A DNA stretch of 64,000 bases from contig NZ_LOHZ01000044.1 in assembly GCF_001601575.1 (NCBI RefSeq), positions 1 through 64,000 of the forward strand. Reading direction: 5' to 3'. Below, piece by piece: positions 33,902 to 42,722 of this stretch. The stretch comes from Thermovenabulum gondwanense. GTDB taxonomy: Bacteria > Bacillota > Thermosediminibacteria > Thermosediminibacterales > Thermosediminibacteraceae. The stretch's first letter is position 1, and every line of letters starts with the position of its first letter. Both the position numbers and the translations under genes were made by a program. Under the pieces are notes generated by a model. The model ran no database searches. It had not been told where the DNA came from and worked only from the letters and a program-made list of their open reading frames with translations.

Positions 33902-34771
33902 TTACCTGCTGGCGCCACCGCCGCCTCCGGAGCCTCCGCCGAAACCTCCAAATCCTCCGCCGGATCCTCCGGAAAATCCTCCGAATCCGCCGAACCCTCC
34001 GAAGCCGCCGCCTCTGAAAGGTCCGAAGGGACCTCTGATTATCGGACCACCTCCGCCTCCAAAAGGCGGTCTGCGGAAAAATCTTCTGGGTCTTATAAAG
34101 AAAAAGTATATGATGAGAAATACGATAATTATCTTAAATATTTCTCCCGCTCCTATCTCATCCTCTTTCGAACCGTAATCCAGTAATTTCCCAAGCCCTT
34201 CTTTATTTAAATCCATATTGTATTCCTTCGCCACTTCGGCAGCCACCGCAAAAAAGGTGTCGTATATACCTTTTGAGTAATTTTTTTCTTCAAAAGCGGG
34301 GAGTGCGTAGGTATCCAATATGAAACCTGCTTTTCCGTCATTTATTGCCCCCTCAAGGCCATAGCCCACTTCTATCCTTATCCTGCCTTTTTTATTCAAA
34401 AGAAGGTTTTCCTTATTCACCAGGATCATAATACCGTTATTTTTTTCCTTATCCCCTATACCCCAGCTTCGGAAAAGCTCCAAAGAATAATCCTCTATGG
34501 TTCTACCGCCAAGGCTTCCTACCGTAACAACCACTATTTCCGCACCGGTTAAATCGTCTATTTTTTTGGCAATTTCTCTCATTTCTTCCTCGGAATTTTC
34601 ATCAATGAGTTCTGCAAAATCAAAAATATATATATTTGAAGCCGGTTTTTGAGGAACCGGTTCTGCTTTTGCCGCACCGGATCCAATAACCCCCGTTACA
34701 GATAAGAATAGAATAGCTAACAAAGCAGTTAGTAAAATTTGTTTTAGCTGATAATTCTTGTTATAAAGCAT
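33902..34771 (-). CDS. TPM-domain membrane protein (YgcG family)
   Basis: 289 residues. Residues ~1-36 form a signal peptide (LLTALLAILFLSV, then an AKAEP cleavage region). The TPM domain follows with IYIFDFAELIDENSEEEMRE, IVVVTVGSLGGRTIEDYSLE, NNGIMILVNKE and RIEVGYGLEGAI. A single membrane helix (IFKIIIVFLIIYFFFI) precedes a Gly/Phe-rich tail. The function is not known with certainty; the TPM domain has been linked to photosystem repair phosphatases in plants. It is paired with a LemA gene, as commonly seen. Confidence 0.9.
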   Translation of the reverse strand: MLYNKNYQLKQILLTALLAILFLSVTGVIGSGAAKAEPVPQKPASNIYIFDFAELIDENSEEEMREIAKKIDDLTGAEIVVVTVGSLGGRTIEDYSLELFRSWGIGDKEKNNGIMILVNKENLLLNKKGRIRIEVGYGLEGAINDGKAGFILDTYALPAFEEKNYSKGIYDTFFAVAAEVAKEYNMDLNKEGLGKLLDYGSKEDEIGAGEIFKIIIVFLIIYFFFIRPRRFFRRPPFGGGGGPIIRGPFGPFRGGGFGGFGGFGGFSGGSGGGFGGFGGGSGGGGGASR

Positions 34772-34791
34772 TTTTCTATCCCCTTCACCGG

Positions 34792-35358
34792 TTAAAATTT
34801 GACCTTGGGGACTTCTTTTGCTCCTTCTTCAGCCTTAAAATATTCCTTCATTTCAAATCCGAAAAGTCTTGCAAATATGTTTGTGGGAAAAGTCCTTATC
34901 TTAGTATTGTATATTTGCACCGCATTGTTGTAATCCATGCGGGCAACCGCGATCCTGTTTTCGGTCCCTGCCAGCTCATCAGCAAGCTGCCTGAAGTTGG
35001 CATCCGCTTTCAAATTAGGATAGTTTTCCACTATAGCAAGAAGCCTTGATAAGGCCCCGGAAAGCTCCGCATCCGCCTCAGCTTTTTCAGCTACGCTCCC
35101 GGCCCCGATTAACTTTTCCCTTGCTTTTGTCACCTGTTCAAAAATCTCTTTTTCATGGGAGGCGTAACCCTTTACAGTTTCCACCAGGTTAGGTATCAAA
35201 TCCGCTCTCCTTTGCAGCTGATTTTCCACCTGGCTCCATTTGGCGTTTATATTTTCTTCACTTTTTACCAGGCTGTTGTAGGTACCCCATATGTTCATAA
35301 AAATTAACACCAGTATAATTACCAGAGCCAGAGTGATTTTTGATATTTTTAAAGCCAA
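34792..35358 (-). CDS. LemA family membrane protein
   Basis: About 188 residues. The frame is open to ATG 35376, but TTG 35358 has AGGGGG at correct spacing and I prefer it. An N-terminal membrane anchor (LALVIILVLIFMNIWGTYN) is followed by the family hallmarks VKSEENINAKWSQVENQLQR and RADLIPNLVETVKGYASHE, then the helical bundle with NYPNLKADANFRQLADELAG. It lies 20 bases upstream of the TPM gene. The role of LemA proteins in bacteria is unknown. Confidence 0.92.
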   Translation of the reverse strand: MALKISKITLALVIILVLIFMNIWGTYNSLVKSEENINAKWSQVENQLQRRADLIPNLVETVKGYASHEKEIFEQVTKAREKLIGAGSVAEKAEADAELSGALSRLLAIVENYPNLKADANFRQLADELAGTENRIAVARMDYNNAVQIYNTKIRTFPTNIFARLFGFEMKEYFKAEEGAKEVPKVKF

Positions 35359-35655
35359 TTTATTGACCCCCTTCATTTTTTCTTTATTTTCTCTTCTATA
35401 TTATGATTATACCAGTAAATAATTAAAAAGAAATAATATATTTTACGCATAATGTGGTTCAAATGGCAAAAGATAATAAAAAGTCAAAGAAAATATTTTA
35501 TAAAAAATATACTGTATACATGTCCAAAATTTTTGTGGTGAAAAATTATGTTTTTGTTAATTTCAGTTACATCAATTTTAAAATTGTAAGTAGGCATAAA
35601 ATTATATCAAATTCAACGAGTTTACAATTTATTAAAAATTCAAGGAGGTTTGGTT

Positions 35656-36630
35656 ATGTTCAAAAAGACGGTAGCCCTTATCACCATCGCCCTTTTATTA
35701 ACGGCTGCAATAGCAGGTTGCGCCGGTAAAAGCGGCGGTCAGCAGGCCGGTGGGCAAAAATTCATTACCATCGCTACCGGCGGTACTGCGGGAACTTACT
35801 TCCCCCTCGGTGGCGCACTGGCTGACATCTGGAATAAAAACATTAAGGGCGTAAACGCTACTGCTCAGAGCACCGGTGCTTCGGTAGCAAACGTAAACCT
35901 CTTAAAAGATGGAAAAGCTGACGTAATCTTCGTACAAAACGATATCGCTTACTACGCTGCCAACGGTACTGAAATGTTCAAAGACAATAAATACGAAGAC
36001 ATTAAAGGTCTTACAACCCTTTATCCCGAAACCGTCCAGATAGTTACCTTAGCCGGTAAAAACATCAAGAGTGTAGCCGACCTGAAGGGTAAAAAAGTAG
36101 CGGTAGGTGCGGCAGGAAGCGGTGCAGAAGCTAACGCAAGACAGATTTTAGAAGCTGCTGGAATCACCTACAACGATATAAGTGCACAATACTTGAGCTT
36201 TGCCGAAGCCGCAAACAACTTAAAAGACGGTAACATCGATGCGGCGTTCTTGACAGCAGGATTCCCGACAGCTGCGGTTCAGGACATAGCGGCATCCAAG
36301 AAGATCGAGCTTATTTCCCTTGACGATGCTCTGGTATCCAAATTGATGGAGAAATACCCCTACTACACGAAGATTGTAATACCCGCTAACACTTACAGCG
36401 GTGTAGATCACGATGTGAACACAGTTGCAGTAAAGGCTATGCTTGCTGTAAGTTCCAAGATGGATGAAGAAACAGCTTACAACCTCGTAAAGACCATGTA
36501 TGCTAACCTTGATAGATTAAAGGCTGCTCACAAAGCCGGCGAGCAGATCAAGCAGGAAACCGGTAAAGAAGGCATGTCAATACCTCTCCATCCCGGAGCA
36601 GAAAAGTTCTTCAAAGAGATCGGAAAATAA
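35656..36630 (+). CDS. TAXI-family TRAP transporter substrate-binding lipoprotein
   Basis: 324 residues. A lipoprotein signal peptide ends in the lipobox LTAAIAGCAG. The TAXI fold begins ITIATGGTAGTYFPLGGALA, a diagnostic motif, with KADVIFVQNDIAYYAANG, GKKVAVGAAGSGAEANARQI and NVNTVAVKAMLAV-type segments. Start is ATG 35656 behind AAGGAGG. It is the first gene of a TRAP operon. Known TAXI systems often move dicarboxylates or glutamate; the ligand here is unknown. Its codon use (many GGT, GTA, AAC) differs from its AT-richer neighbours, as expected of a highly expressed protein. Confidence 0.94.
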   Translation: MFKKTVALITIALLLTAAIAGCAGKSGGQQAGGQKFITIATGGTAGTYFPLGGALADIWNKNIKGVNATAQSTGASVANVNLLKDGKADVIFVQNDIAYYAANGTEMFKDNKYEDIKGLTTLYPETVQIVTLAGKNIKSVADLKGKKVAVGAAGSGAEANARQILEAAGITYNDISAQYLSFAEAANNLKDGNIDAAFLTAGFPTAAVQDIAASKKIELISLDDALVSKLMEKYPYYTKIVIPANTYSGVDHDVNTVAVKAMLAVSSKMDEETAYNLVKTMYANLDRLKAAHKAGEQIKQETGKEGMSIPLHPGAEKFFKEIGK

Positions 36631-36658
36631 TTATCGCAGTTTAAATATAAAGGAGGGC

Positions 36659-36693
36659 AAATTGAGCATTGGACGTAGTCCAATGCTCAATTT
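36659..36693 (+). promoter_or_regulatory. Perfect 16-bp hairpin between SD and DUF1850 start; possible leader peptide
   Basis: The arms 36659-36674 and 36678-36693 are perfectly complementary with a three-base loop. A strong AAGGAGG lies just before, and the ATG of the DUF1850 gene directly after. The hairpin also encodes a TTG-started 11-residue frame (MSIGRSPMLNL, 36662-36697) whose TGA overlaps that ATG as ATGA. Either the hairpin sets SD spacing, or the short frame couples translation, or it protects the upstream message. All are inference. Confidence 0.6.
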
Positions 36694-37188
36694 ATGAAAA
36701 AAAGGATTGATATATTTTTCTTTTTTTTGGTGCTGGTCATCGCAGTTTTCTTTTCCTTTTACAGGGTAGAAAAAAAAGTGATTTTAACGGTATACAATGC
36801 GGACAACGGCAAAACCATTGAGATTCCCTTGCAAAACAACGAATTTACCCATGTTTTCATTCATTCCATTCAAAAAACCCCGGTGTATGAGGATTTTAAA
36901 GTAGAAGATAATAAAAAACTTCATTTGATAAGGACCAGGTATTTTTCCTTAGGGATAGGGCTTCCCTATGCGGAAGAAGGCAAGTTTGAAAACCAAAACG
37001 GCGAATTTGTTATGGAAATGAATAGATTTTTTGATACCCTTCCCATTCGGGTATCTCCTTTGAAGGGACATGGAATAATTGCCAATGGAATTATGTATAA
37101 TTTTCTCGACTTTTCATCACCAAATGATTTAATAATAATAAGCGCAAAAGTGCGATGGATCATAAAAAATATAAAAGGAGGGAGTTAA
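36694..37188 (+). CDS. DUF1850 domain protein of the TRAP operon
   Basis: 164 residues. An N-terminal membrane anchor (IFFFFLVLVIAVFFSFY) precedes a small extracytoplasmic domain. The motif FTHVFIHSIQKTPVYEDFKV matches DUF1850 (typically a HS-x-x-x-TPV-x-E segment), followed by YFSLGIGLPY. These proteins are encoded between TAXI binding proteins and fused TRAP permeases; their role is not established. The start is preceded by the hairpin at 36659-36693. It is followed closely by the permease gene. Confidence 0.85.
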   Translation: MKKRIDIFFFFLVLVIAVFFSFYRVEKKVILTVYNADNGKTIEIPLQNNEFTHVFIHSIQKTPVYEDFKVEDNKKLHLIRTRYFSLGIGLPYAEEGKFENQNGEFVMEMNRFFDTLPIRVSPLKGHGIIANGIMYNFLDFSSPNDLIIISAKVRWIIKNIKGGS

Positions 37189-37191
37189 TAG

Positions 37192-39138
37192 ATGACGGAA
37201 AAAATACGCGAAGAAGCCGCCGTAGACAGTCAGGAGATATTGAGAAAATTTGATAAAGAATCCGATTACAGAGTTTTGAAAGGGTTTGCTGCAAAAATAG
37301 TAAGCGCTATTGCCATCACTTTTTCCCTTTTTCAGCTTTACACCGCAATTTTTGGTGTTCTCGATGCAATGATTCAGCGTTCAATCCACGTAGCCTTTGG
37401 CTTCTGCTTGATCTTCCTCTTATACCCGGCAAAAAGCGATTGGCCAAGAGACAGGATACATCCGGTAGATTTTATCTTATCCATCCTGGGAGCCGCCGTT
37501 CCTCTATATATCACCGTTTTTTACAAGCAGTTAGTATTAAGAGCGGGAACGGTTACAACCTTAGACTATGTTGTTGGAGCCATCGGCGTTTTGCTCGTTC
37601 TTGAAGCAGCAAGAAGGGTAGTTGGTATTCCCATAGTCACAATTGCGAGCTTATTTATTGTATACGCATTGATAGGCCCCTACATTCCCGGACAGCTTGC
37701 TCACAGGGGAGCGGATCTTCCAACCCTTGTTCAGCATCTTTTCTATACAACGGAAGGTATTTTCGGTATACCCATAGGCGTTTCATCTACATTCATTTTC
37801 CTGTTTATACTCTTCGGTGCATACCTTGAAAAAACCGGACTCGGCCAGCTTTTCATAGACCTGGCCAACGCAATTGCAGGATGGGCATCGGGTGGTCCTG
37901 CAAAGGTTGCAGTACTTTCAAGCGGACTTATGGGAACCGTTTCGGGAAGCTCGGTGGCAAACGTGGTAGGTACCGGAAGCTTTACAATTCCAATGATGAA
38001 AAGACTGGGCTATAAGCCGGAGTTTGCCGGTGCGGTAGAGGCAACCGCTTCCACGGGCGGGCAGCTCATGCCGCCTATTATGGGCGCAGCAGCCTTCTTA
38101 ATGGCAGAGTTTACTAAAATCCCCTATTCCAGGATTATAGGAGCAGCTGCCATACCGGCGCTTCTTTACTACTTCGGTGTATGGACGGGCGTTCATTTGG
38201 AGGCAAAACGCCTCGGTCTTCGTGGATTGAGCAAAGAAGAATTGCCCAAATTCAGGGAAATAATATTAGAAAGAGGACACCTCATAATTCCCCTTATAGC
38301 AATTGTTTATCTTTTGGTAACCGGATTTACACCGATGAAAGCAGCTTTATACGCCATATTCCTTTCAATTATTTCGGCCATGCTGAGGAAAAATACCAGG
38401 ATCAGTCTTACCGATATTATTAACGGTTTGGAACAGGGTGCAAGAAGCGCTCTTGGCGTAATTGCCGCCACCGCTTGTGCGGGTATTATCATCGGTGTGG
38501 TTACCCTTACAGGTTTGGGTCTGAAACTTGGCACATCCTTGGTAGATTTAGCAAACGGCAAATTGTTCTTGACTTTGTTCTTTACCATGATAACTTCTTT
38601 AATTCTCGGAATGGGAGTACCCACTACCGCAAACTATGTAATAACTTCAACCATTGCAGCTCCCGCGCTTTTAATGCTAAACGTTCCCGTACTTGCCGCC
38701 CATATGTTTGCTTTCTACTTCGGTATTATTGCTGACGTTACACCACCCGTAGCCCTCGCGGCTTTTGCAGGTGCGGGTATAGCAAAGGCAAATCCATTAA
38801 AAACCGGGTTAAATGCTTCGAAGCTTGCTATCGCGGCATTCTTAGTGCCCTATATTTTCGTCTACAATCCGGCGCTATTGCTGATTAACGTGCAACCGGC
38901 AGAAATTATCTGGATAATTATTACGTCTTTAATAGGAATAATTGGGGTTTCTTCAGCAGTTTCTGGTTATTTAATTACCAATCAAAATATTATTGAAAGG
39001 CTCATATTCTTCCTAGGAGGTATCCTGCTCGTTACTCCGGGATTAAAAACGGATATTATAGGAGCTGGACTGCTCGTTATTGGATACCTGATTCAAAGGA
39101 GCAAATATTCTAAAGTTAAAACTGTAAAAGCCAAATAA
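37192..39138 (+). CDS. TRAP transporter permease, fused 4TM/12TM subunits
   Basis: 648 residues. The protein is strongly hydrophobic with about 16-18 membrane segments. The N-terminal ~150 residues correspond to the small DctQ-like subunit. The large DctM-like part has VSGSSVANVVGTGSFTIPMM, GQLMPPIMGAAAFLMAEFT, ILGMGVPTTANYVITST and DVTPPVALAAFAGAGIA, all hallmarks of TAXI-type TRAP permeases (TRAP_fused). Ion-driven uptake is expected. Starts at ATG 37192 behind GGAGGGAG, four bases after the DUF1850 gene. Confidence 0.95.
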   Translation: MTEKIREEAAVDSQEILRKFDKESDYRVLKGFAAKIVSAIAITFSLFQLYTAIFGVLDAMIQRSIHVAFGFCLIFLLYPAKSDWPRDRIHPVDFILSILGAAVPLYITVFYKQLVLRAGTVTTLDYVVGAIGVLLVLEAARRVVGIPIVTIASLFIVYALIGPYIPGQLAHRGADLPTLVQHLFYTTEGIFGIPIGVSSTFIFLFILFGAYLEKTGLGQLFIDLANAIAGWASGGPAKVAVLSSGLMGTVSGSSVANVVGTGSFTIPMMKRLGYKPEFAGAVEATASTGGQLMPPIMGAAAFLMAEFTKIPYSRIIGAAAIPALLYYFGVWTGVHLEAKRLGLRGLSKEELPKFREIILERGHLIIPLIAIVYLLVTGFTPMKAALYAIFLSIISAMLRKNTRISLTDIINGLEQGARSALGVIAATACAGIIIGVVTLTGLGLKLGTSLVDLANGKLFLTLFFTMITSLILGMGVPTTANYVITSTIAAPALLMLNVPVLAAHMFAFYFGIIADVTPPVALAAFAGAGIAKANPLKTGLNASKLAIAAFLVPYIFVYNPALLLINVQPAEIIWIIITSLIGIIGVSSAVSGYLITNQNIIERLIFFLGGILLVTPGLKTDIIGAGLLVIGYLIQRSKYSKVKTVKAK

Positions 39139-39153
39139 AAAGAAAATTAAGTA

Positions 39154-39181
39154 AGTAGGAGGTAAAAACTATCCTCCTACT
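39154..39181 (+). terminator. Terminator of the TRAP operon
   Basis: AGTAGGAGG/CCTCCTACT form a 9-bp stem with a ten-base loop followed by seven T residues. It begins 15 bases after the permease stop codon. Confidence 0.9.
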
Positions 39182-39273
39182 TTTTTTCTCACATTGTAAA
39201 AATTATATATCATCAACGCTTTTATTTTATAAAAAAATTTATTAAAATGTTTTTTAAGAAAGGAGGAGGTCTT

Positions 39274-39828
39274 TTGAACGAAATTATTAACGTCATAAAA
39301 ACCCGTAGAAGCATAAGGCGGTTTTTGCCGGAACAGATAAAAGAGGAGGAATTAAAAACAATTATCGAAGCGGCAATTCATGCCCCCAGCGGTCATAACG
39401 AACAACCCTGGCATTTTACGGTAATACAAAACAAAGAGTTACTGGACCACTTTAACAGTGTTATAAAAAAGCTGATGTCAGAATCGGAGGTAGAATGGAT
39501 ATCGGCAATAGGGCGCAACGAGAAGGCCCACATATTTCACAATGCACCTACGGTTATAATAGTATCCGGCAGGAAAAGCGCTTATTCCGCCCTCGTGGAC
39601 TGCAGCGCTGCTACTCAAAACATGCTGCTTGCCGCCCACAGCTTGGGAATTGGCTCCTGCTGGATAGGACTTGTAAATTTTCTTTTTAAAATAAAAGAGG
39701 AGGCTCAAAAACTTTCCATCCCGGAAGGTTACGAACCGTTTTACGCCGTGGCTTTAGGCTATCCCGACCCGTCTAAACAGCCACGCCCCATTGAACGCAA
39801 AAAAGATGTGGTAAATTACATTAAATAA
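39274..39828 (+). CDS. Nitroreductase family protein
   Basis: 184 residues; start TTG 39274 behind AAGGAGGAGG (a longer frame to 39247 lacks a site). The FMN-binding motif IKTRRSIRRFLPEQI is at the N-terminus, with AAIHAPSGHNEQPWHFTV next. LLAAHSLGIGSCWIGLVNF and the C-terminal VALGYPD are family typical. It is an FMN-dependent NAD(P)H oxidoreductase with unknown substrate. It lies alone between the TRAP operon terminator and its own terminator. Confidence 0.92.
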   Translation: MNEIINVIKTRRSIRRFLPEQIKEEELKTIIEAAIHAPSGHNEQPWHFTVIQNKELLDHFNSVIKKLMSESEVEWISAIGRNEKAHIFHNAPTVIIVSGRKSAYSALVDCSAATQNMLLAAHSLGIGSCWIGLVNFLFKIKEEAQKLSIPEGYEPFYAVALGYPDPSKQPRPIERKKDVVNYIK

Positions 39829-39837
39829 AAAATTATT

Positions 39838-39860
39838 GCCCGGGAAAATTCGGGCTTTTT
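39838..39860 (+). terminator. Terminator after nitroreductase
   Basis: GCCCG/CGGGC form a 5-bp stem with an eight-base loop followed by five T residues. Also lies at the 3' side of the convergent response-regulator gene. Confidence 0.75.
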
Positions 39861-39871
39861 CTTTATTTTTA

Positions 39872-40735
39872 TTAATTTAATAGCAACATAAAACCTTCCA
39901 AAAATTTTTTAACATTTACTTTCCCTCTTTCCTTAGTTCTGCCTTTTAAAAAATCCATTTCCTTTCTAACCTCTTTATATTCAAATAAAATATTTGCATA
40001 TCTTAAAAGCTGTTCGTTGTCGTAATTTTCCATTCCCTGCATTGCAAGGTTGCTCAGGGCTTTGGAAATAGCCCTCCTCATCCTCATTTCAATTGCCTTT
40101 ATATCGCTGGATTTTTTGGAACCCGTATTTTCGTAATAGTCGCTTAAAAACTGATATATCTCCTGCATGCCAAGATTATTTCGCTTAATATAATCGTAGT
40201 TCTCCAGTAATATTTTAATATCCTCGGCTCCGGTTTCTGCGAGAATCCCTATGTCCGCCAAAATGTAGTCTATTCTTTTAGGCGATGGGCATTTCCCCTC
40301 TTCAACTTTTTTATTTTCCACTATTGCAACGGTCTCTTTTATCTTATTCAAGGTATTTTTCATTTTGATAAGCTCTTCCACCTTGGATATTACCTTAACG
40401 GTTTCCATTACATTTATGGGCTTTTTAATGAAAAATTCTATCCCGCTTTCATAAGCCTTGCCCACCATGCTCTTTGTTTCCACCTGGGAAATCATAATAA
40501 AATAGGTATTTAAAGCCCTCTCTTTCGCTTCCCTTACTATTTCCACCCCATCTTTGCCGGGAAGTAAAAGGTCTATTAGTACAATGTCGGGCTTTACGGA
40601 TAGGATTTTTTTGAAGGCTTCTTCCCCCTCTTCCGCTTCCGCCACAATTTCTCCTAAGCGGTAATTCTCCACAATTCCCGATAAGATCCTCCTAATTGCC
40701 TTATCGTCGTCCACCACCATTATCTTAAACTCCAA
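39872..40735 (-). CDS. YcbB/GlnL-like response regulator
   Basis: About 287 residues. The receiver domain has the acidic pair IMVVDDD, the phospho-acceptor Asp in PDIVLIDLLLPGKDG, and the Lys in FFIKKPI. The C-terminal ~150 residues match the YcbB domain (KRIDYILADIGILAETGAED, IYQFLSDYYENTG, then IEMRMRRAISKAL) that replaces a standard DNA-binding domain. In Bacillus the homologous pair GlnK/GlnL controls glutamine utilisation. I start at TTG 40735 (AAAGGAGA at correct spacing), overlapping the kinase stop. Confidence 0.88.
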   Translation of the reverse strand: MEFKIMVVDDDKAIRRILSGIVENYRLGEIVAEAEEGEEAFKKILSVKPDIVLIDLLLPGKDGVEIVREAKERALNTYFIMISQVETKSMVGKAYESGIEFFIKKPINVMETVKVISKVEELIKMKNTLNKIKETVAIVENKKVEEGKCPSPKRIDYILADIGILAETGAEDIKILLENYDYIKRNNLGMQEIYQFLSDYYENTGSKKSSDIKAIEMRMRRAISKALSNLAMQGMENYDNEQLLRYANILFEYKEVRKEMDFLKGRTKERGKVNVKKFLEGFMLLLN

Positions 40736-42080
40736 AGGATCCACTCTCCTTTTTAATCCTGGAAAAATACCTTTCATCATAGGGGATTTCTATAAAAAAG
40801 GTTGTACCCTTTTGTCTTGCCGTTTTTACTTCCACCTTGCCTTCCATTTCTTCCACCAAGTTTTTTACATGAGTGAGTCCCAACCCCGTAGAAAGTTCCC
40901 CATTTTCCAGCATTTTCGTAGAAAAGCCCGGGTCAAAAATAAAAGGCAGGTCCTTTTTATCTATACCGTATCCATTATCACTGACGGTTATAAAAATCTT
41001 ATTATTATTTTCATCAAGATTTACGCTAACATTTATAATTCCTCTTTCATTATCTACGGCATCCAAAGCATTTGAAATTAAATTGCCTATTATTGATAAA
41101 AAAACAAAATAATTTTTTATTATAAAGTTTTTATTATACCGCAATTTCAGCTGAATCTTTTTGTCATAAGTTTTCATCCATCTTTCGGTGTTAATTTTAA
41201 TCACATCAAAAAGTGAATTTAACGACATTCCGTCTTTTTCTTCGTCGGGGATTATCTGAGAAAATCCCGAGCTTATCCTCAGGTAATCCTTTTTTATTTC
41301 ATGAATTTCCTTTGCCAGATTCAACGCCCTCTTTTTAATCCTGAAAATTTCTTCTCCACTTACCTGGCCGCCCAGCTTGTTGTATATTTCATAGCTTTCC
41401 TTCATCGCATTTTCCAAATCCATTGTGGATTTCTTTAAATAAACAAGCTCGGCCTTTAGCTGGGATAAGAGATCCAAAAGTTCCGCATACCTTCTTTCAT
41501 GTTCTTCCTTTAAAGCAATGTTTTTATATCTTTCCAGCAGCCAGTAAAGGGAAAAAGTGATTATAGCCCTTAAAATACCTACCCCAACTAAAAAGGTAAA
41601 TATCTCCTGAAAGTATTTTAAGCTGAGCTCCCTTCTTATCATAAGCTCTACTATATTTCCTGTAATATCGGCTAAGCTCATAGCAGCGACGAAGTTGACG
41701 GGCAGGGTGATTAAATCTCTTATCTTCATTAACCTTAAAATTATACCGTAAGCAAAATAAAACATCATCGCAGGGAAATGCACCTGAACGGCTACTTCAA
41801 TTGAAAAACCTTTTACCAGTATTCCGAGAATTACTCTGAAAACGAAGACAGTAACCCCCGCAAATAAAATAAGCAGCATTTCTTCTATATCTTTAAAATA
41901 TAAAATTAAAAAGGAAATCCCTACAACGCCTATGGTAAAGCGAAAAGGTGTTCCGAAGGGATAAAAATATACTTCTCCGAGAATGGCGGTAAGCCAGCCG
42001 GCAATTAATAGCTCCTTTTTATACTGAATTATTGTTTTAATCATTTTTTCTGCAAAAAAGCCTTCCTGCGCTTTTTTCAA
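40725..42080 (-). CDS. YcbA/GlnK-like sensor histidine kinase
   Basis: About 451 residues. The frame is open to 42125; TTG 42080 behind GGGAGGGA is the better start. The N-terminal ~190 residues hold about six membrane segments (GWLTAILGEVYFYPFG, TIGVVGISFLILYF, LFAGVTVFVFRVILG). A coiled region follows. The C-terminal ATPase domain has the N box IIGNLISNALDAVDN, the G1 box VSDNGYGIDKKDL, the F box FIFDPGFSTK and the G2 box STGLGLTHVKNLVEEM. The phosphorylation site is non-canonical, as in YcbA/GlnK and citrate-type kinases. It is paired with the response regulator. Confidence 0.85.
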   Translation of the reverse strand: MKKAQEGFFAEKMIKTIIQYKKELLIAGWLTAILGEVYFYPFGTPFRFTIGVVGISFLILYFKDIEEMLLILFAGVTVFVFRVILGILVKGFSIEVAVQVHFPAMMFYFAYGIILRLMKIRDLITLPVNFVAAMSLADITGNIVELMIRRELSLKYFQEIFTFLVGVGILRAIITFSLYWLLERYKNIALKEEHERRYAELLDLLSQLKAELVYLKKSTMDLENAMKESYEIYNKLGGQVSGEEIFRIKKRALNLAKEIHEIKKDYLRISSGFSQIIPDEEKDGMSLNSLFDVIKINTERWMKTYDKKIQLKLRYNKNFIIKNYFVFLSIIGNLISNALDAVDNERGIINVSVNLDENNNKIFITVSDNGYGIDKKDLPFIFDPGFSTKMLENGELSTGLGLTHVKNLVEEMEGKVEVKTARQKGTTFFIEIPYDERYFSRIKKESGSFGV

Positions 42081-42174
42081 ACATTGTCCCTCCCGATAAC
42101 ACTTTATATAAAAAATTGCGGGCATCCTTATCTATTATACTTCAATTTTTATCTTTAAAAAATATCAAAAAAAC

Positions 42175-42192
42175 ACCGGCATCTTTGCCGGT
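42175..42192 (-). terminator. Terminator of the eut BMC operon
   Basis: ACCGGC/GCCGGT form a 6-bp stem with a six-base loop; on the minus strand a run of seven U residues follows a single G. It overlaps the eutP stop codon and ends the 19-kb operon. Confidence 0.85.
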
Positions 42193-42686
42193 TAGATAAA
42201 GGACTTTAATAATTTATGATTTTTTATTAATTTTTCTATGCAATACATACCTTCTTTTGTTTTAGCTGATACCAAAAAAATATTTTTTTCATCTATACCT
42301 GCGTCGATGAGAAATTTTTTTGATCTTTCAATATTAGAGCTCTCCAAATCAATTTTATTGATGATACCATAAATTGGTATATTAAAAATGTTACAGAAAC
42401 CTGGCGGTACTGACGGTCTATCTGATGTAGAATCTTGAACCACAAAAATTAAACAAGCTTCAAGAGCAGTATTAATGACAATATAATTAAATCTTCTTAT
42501 TTCAATATATTCCCCCGGAATATCAATAAACCTTCCCTTAAACTCAATCATCTGCGTTTTTTTAACATTTTTTCTTTCTCCCAATAATGCACTTATAAAA
42601 GTTGATTTTCCAGCCCCGCTCGGACCTAAAACAATTATTTTATCTTTATTATTGTCTAACATATATTTTACTATTTCATAAAACAT
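42192..42686 (-). CDS. eutP: EutP/PduV-family small GTPase
   Basis: 164 residues at most. P-loop GPSGAGKST near residue 20, a DIPGEYIE switch segment (G3-like), and NKIDLE (G4) followed by VSAKTKEGM (G5). EutP proteins are BMC-associated; acetate-kinase activity has been reported for one, which could matter because no acetate kinase gene is in the locus. The frame starts at ATG 42686 inside a hairpin and has a poor ribosome site; an internal ATG at 42662 (MLDNNKDKIIVLG) is the alternative. Last gene of the operon. Confidence 0.87.
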   Translation of the reverse strand: MFYEIVKYMLDNNKDKIIVLGPSGAGKSTFISALLGERKNVKKTQMIEFKGRFIDIPGEYIEIRRFNYIVINTALEACLIFVVQDSTSDRPSVPPGFCNIFNIPIYGIINKIDLESSNIERSKKFLIDAGIDEKNIFLVSAKTKEGMYCIEKLIKNHKLLKSFI

Positions 42687-42711
42687 AAAGCCCCGATTTA
42701 CAGGGCTTTAT
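42685..42711 (-). terminator. Hairpin between eutH and eutP
   Basis: ATAAAGCCC (42685-42693) and GGGCTTTAT (42703-42711) form a 9-bp stem with a nine-base loop. There is only a weak U-tract, and the eutP ATG lies in the stem. It is probably a partial terminator or translation brake that lowers eutP expression. Confidence 0.55.
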
Positions 42712-42722
42712 GTTTTATTTAT

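Noticed and set aside
33867-34178. Proline-rich plus-strand frame (PPPEPPPKPPNPP type)
   Set aside because: It is the antisense of the Gly-rich tail of the TPM protein, so its composition is a by-product.
35454-35729. 91-residue open frame upstream of the TAXI binding protein
   Set aside because: No ribosome site, very low-complexity Lys/Tyr-rich start, and it runs into the binding-protein signal peptide in another frame.
42685-42711. ANTAR target before eutP
   Set aside because: The loop is nine bases and lacks the A1/G4 hexaloop pattern; only a simple hairpin can be supported.
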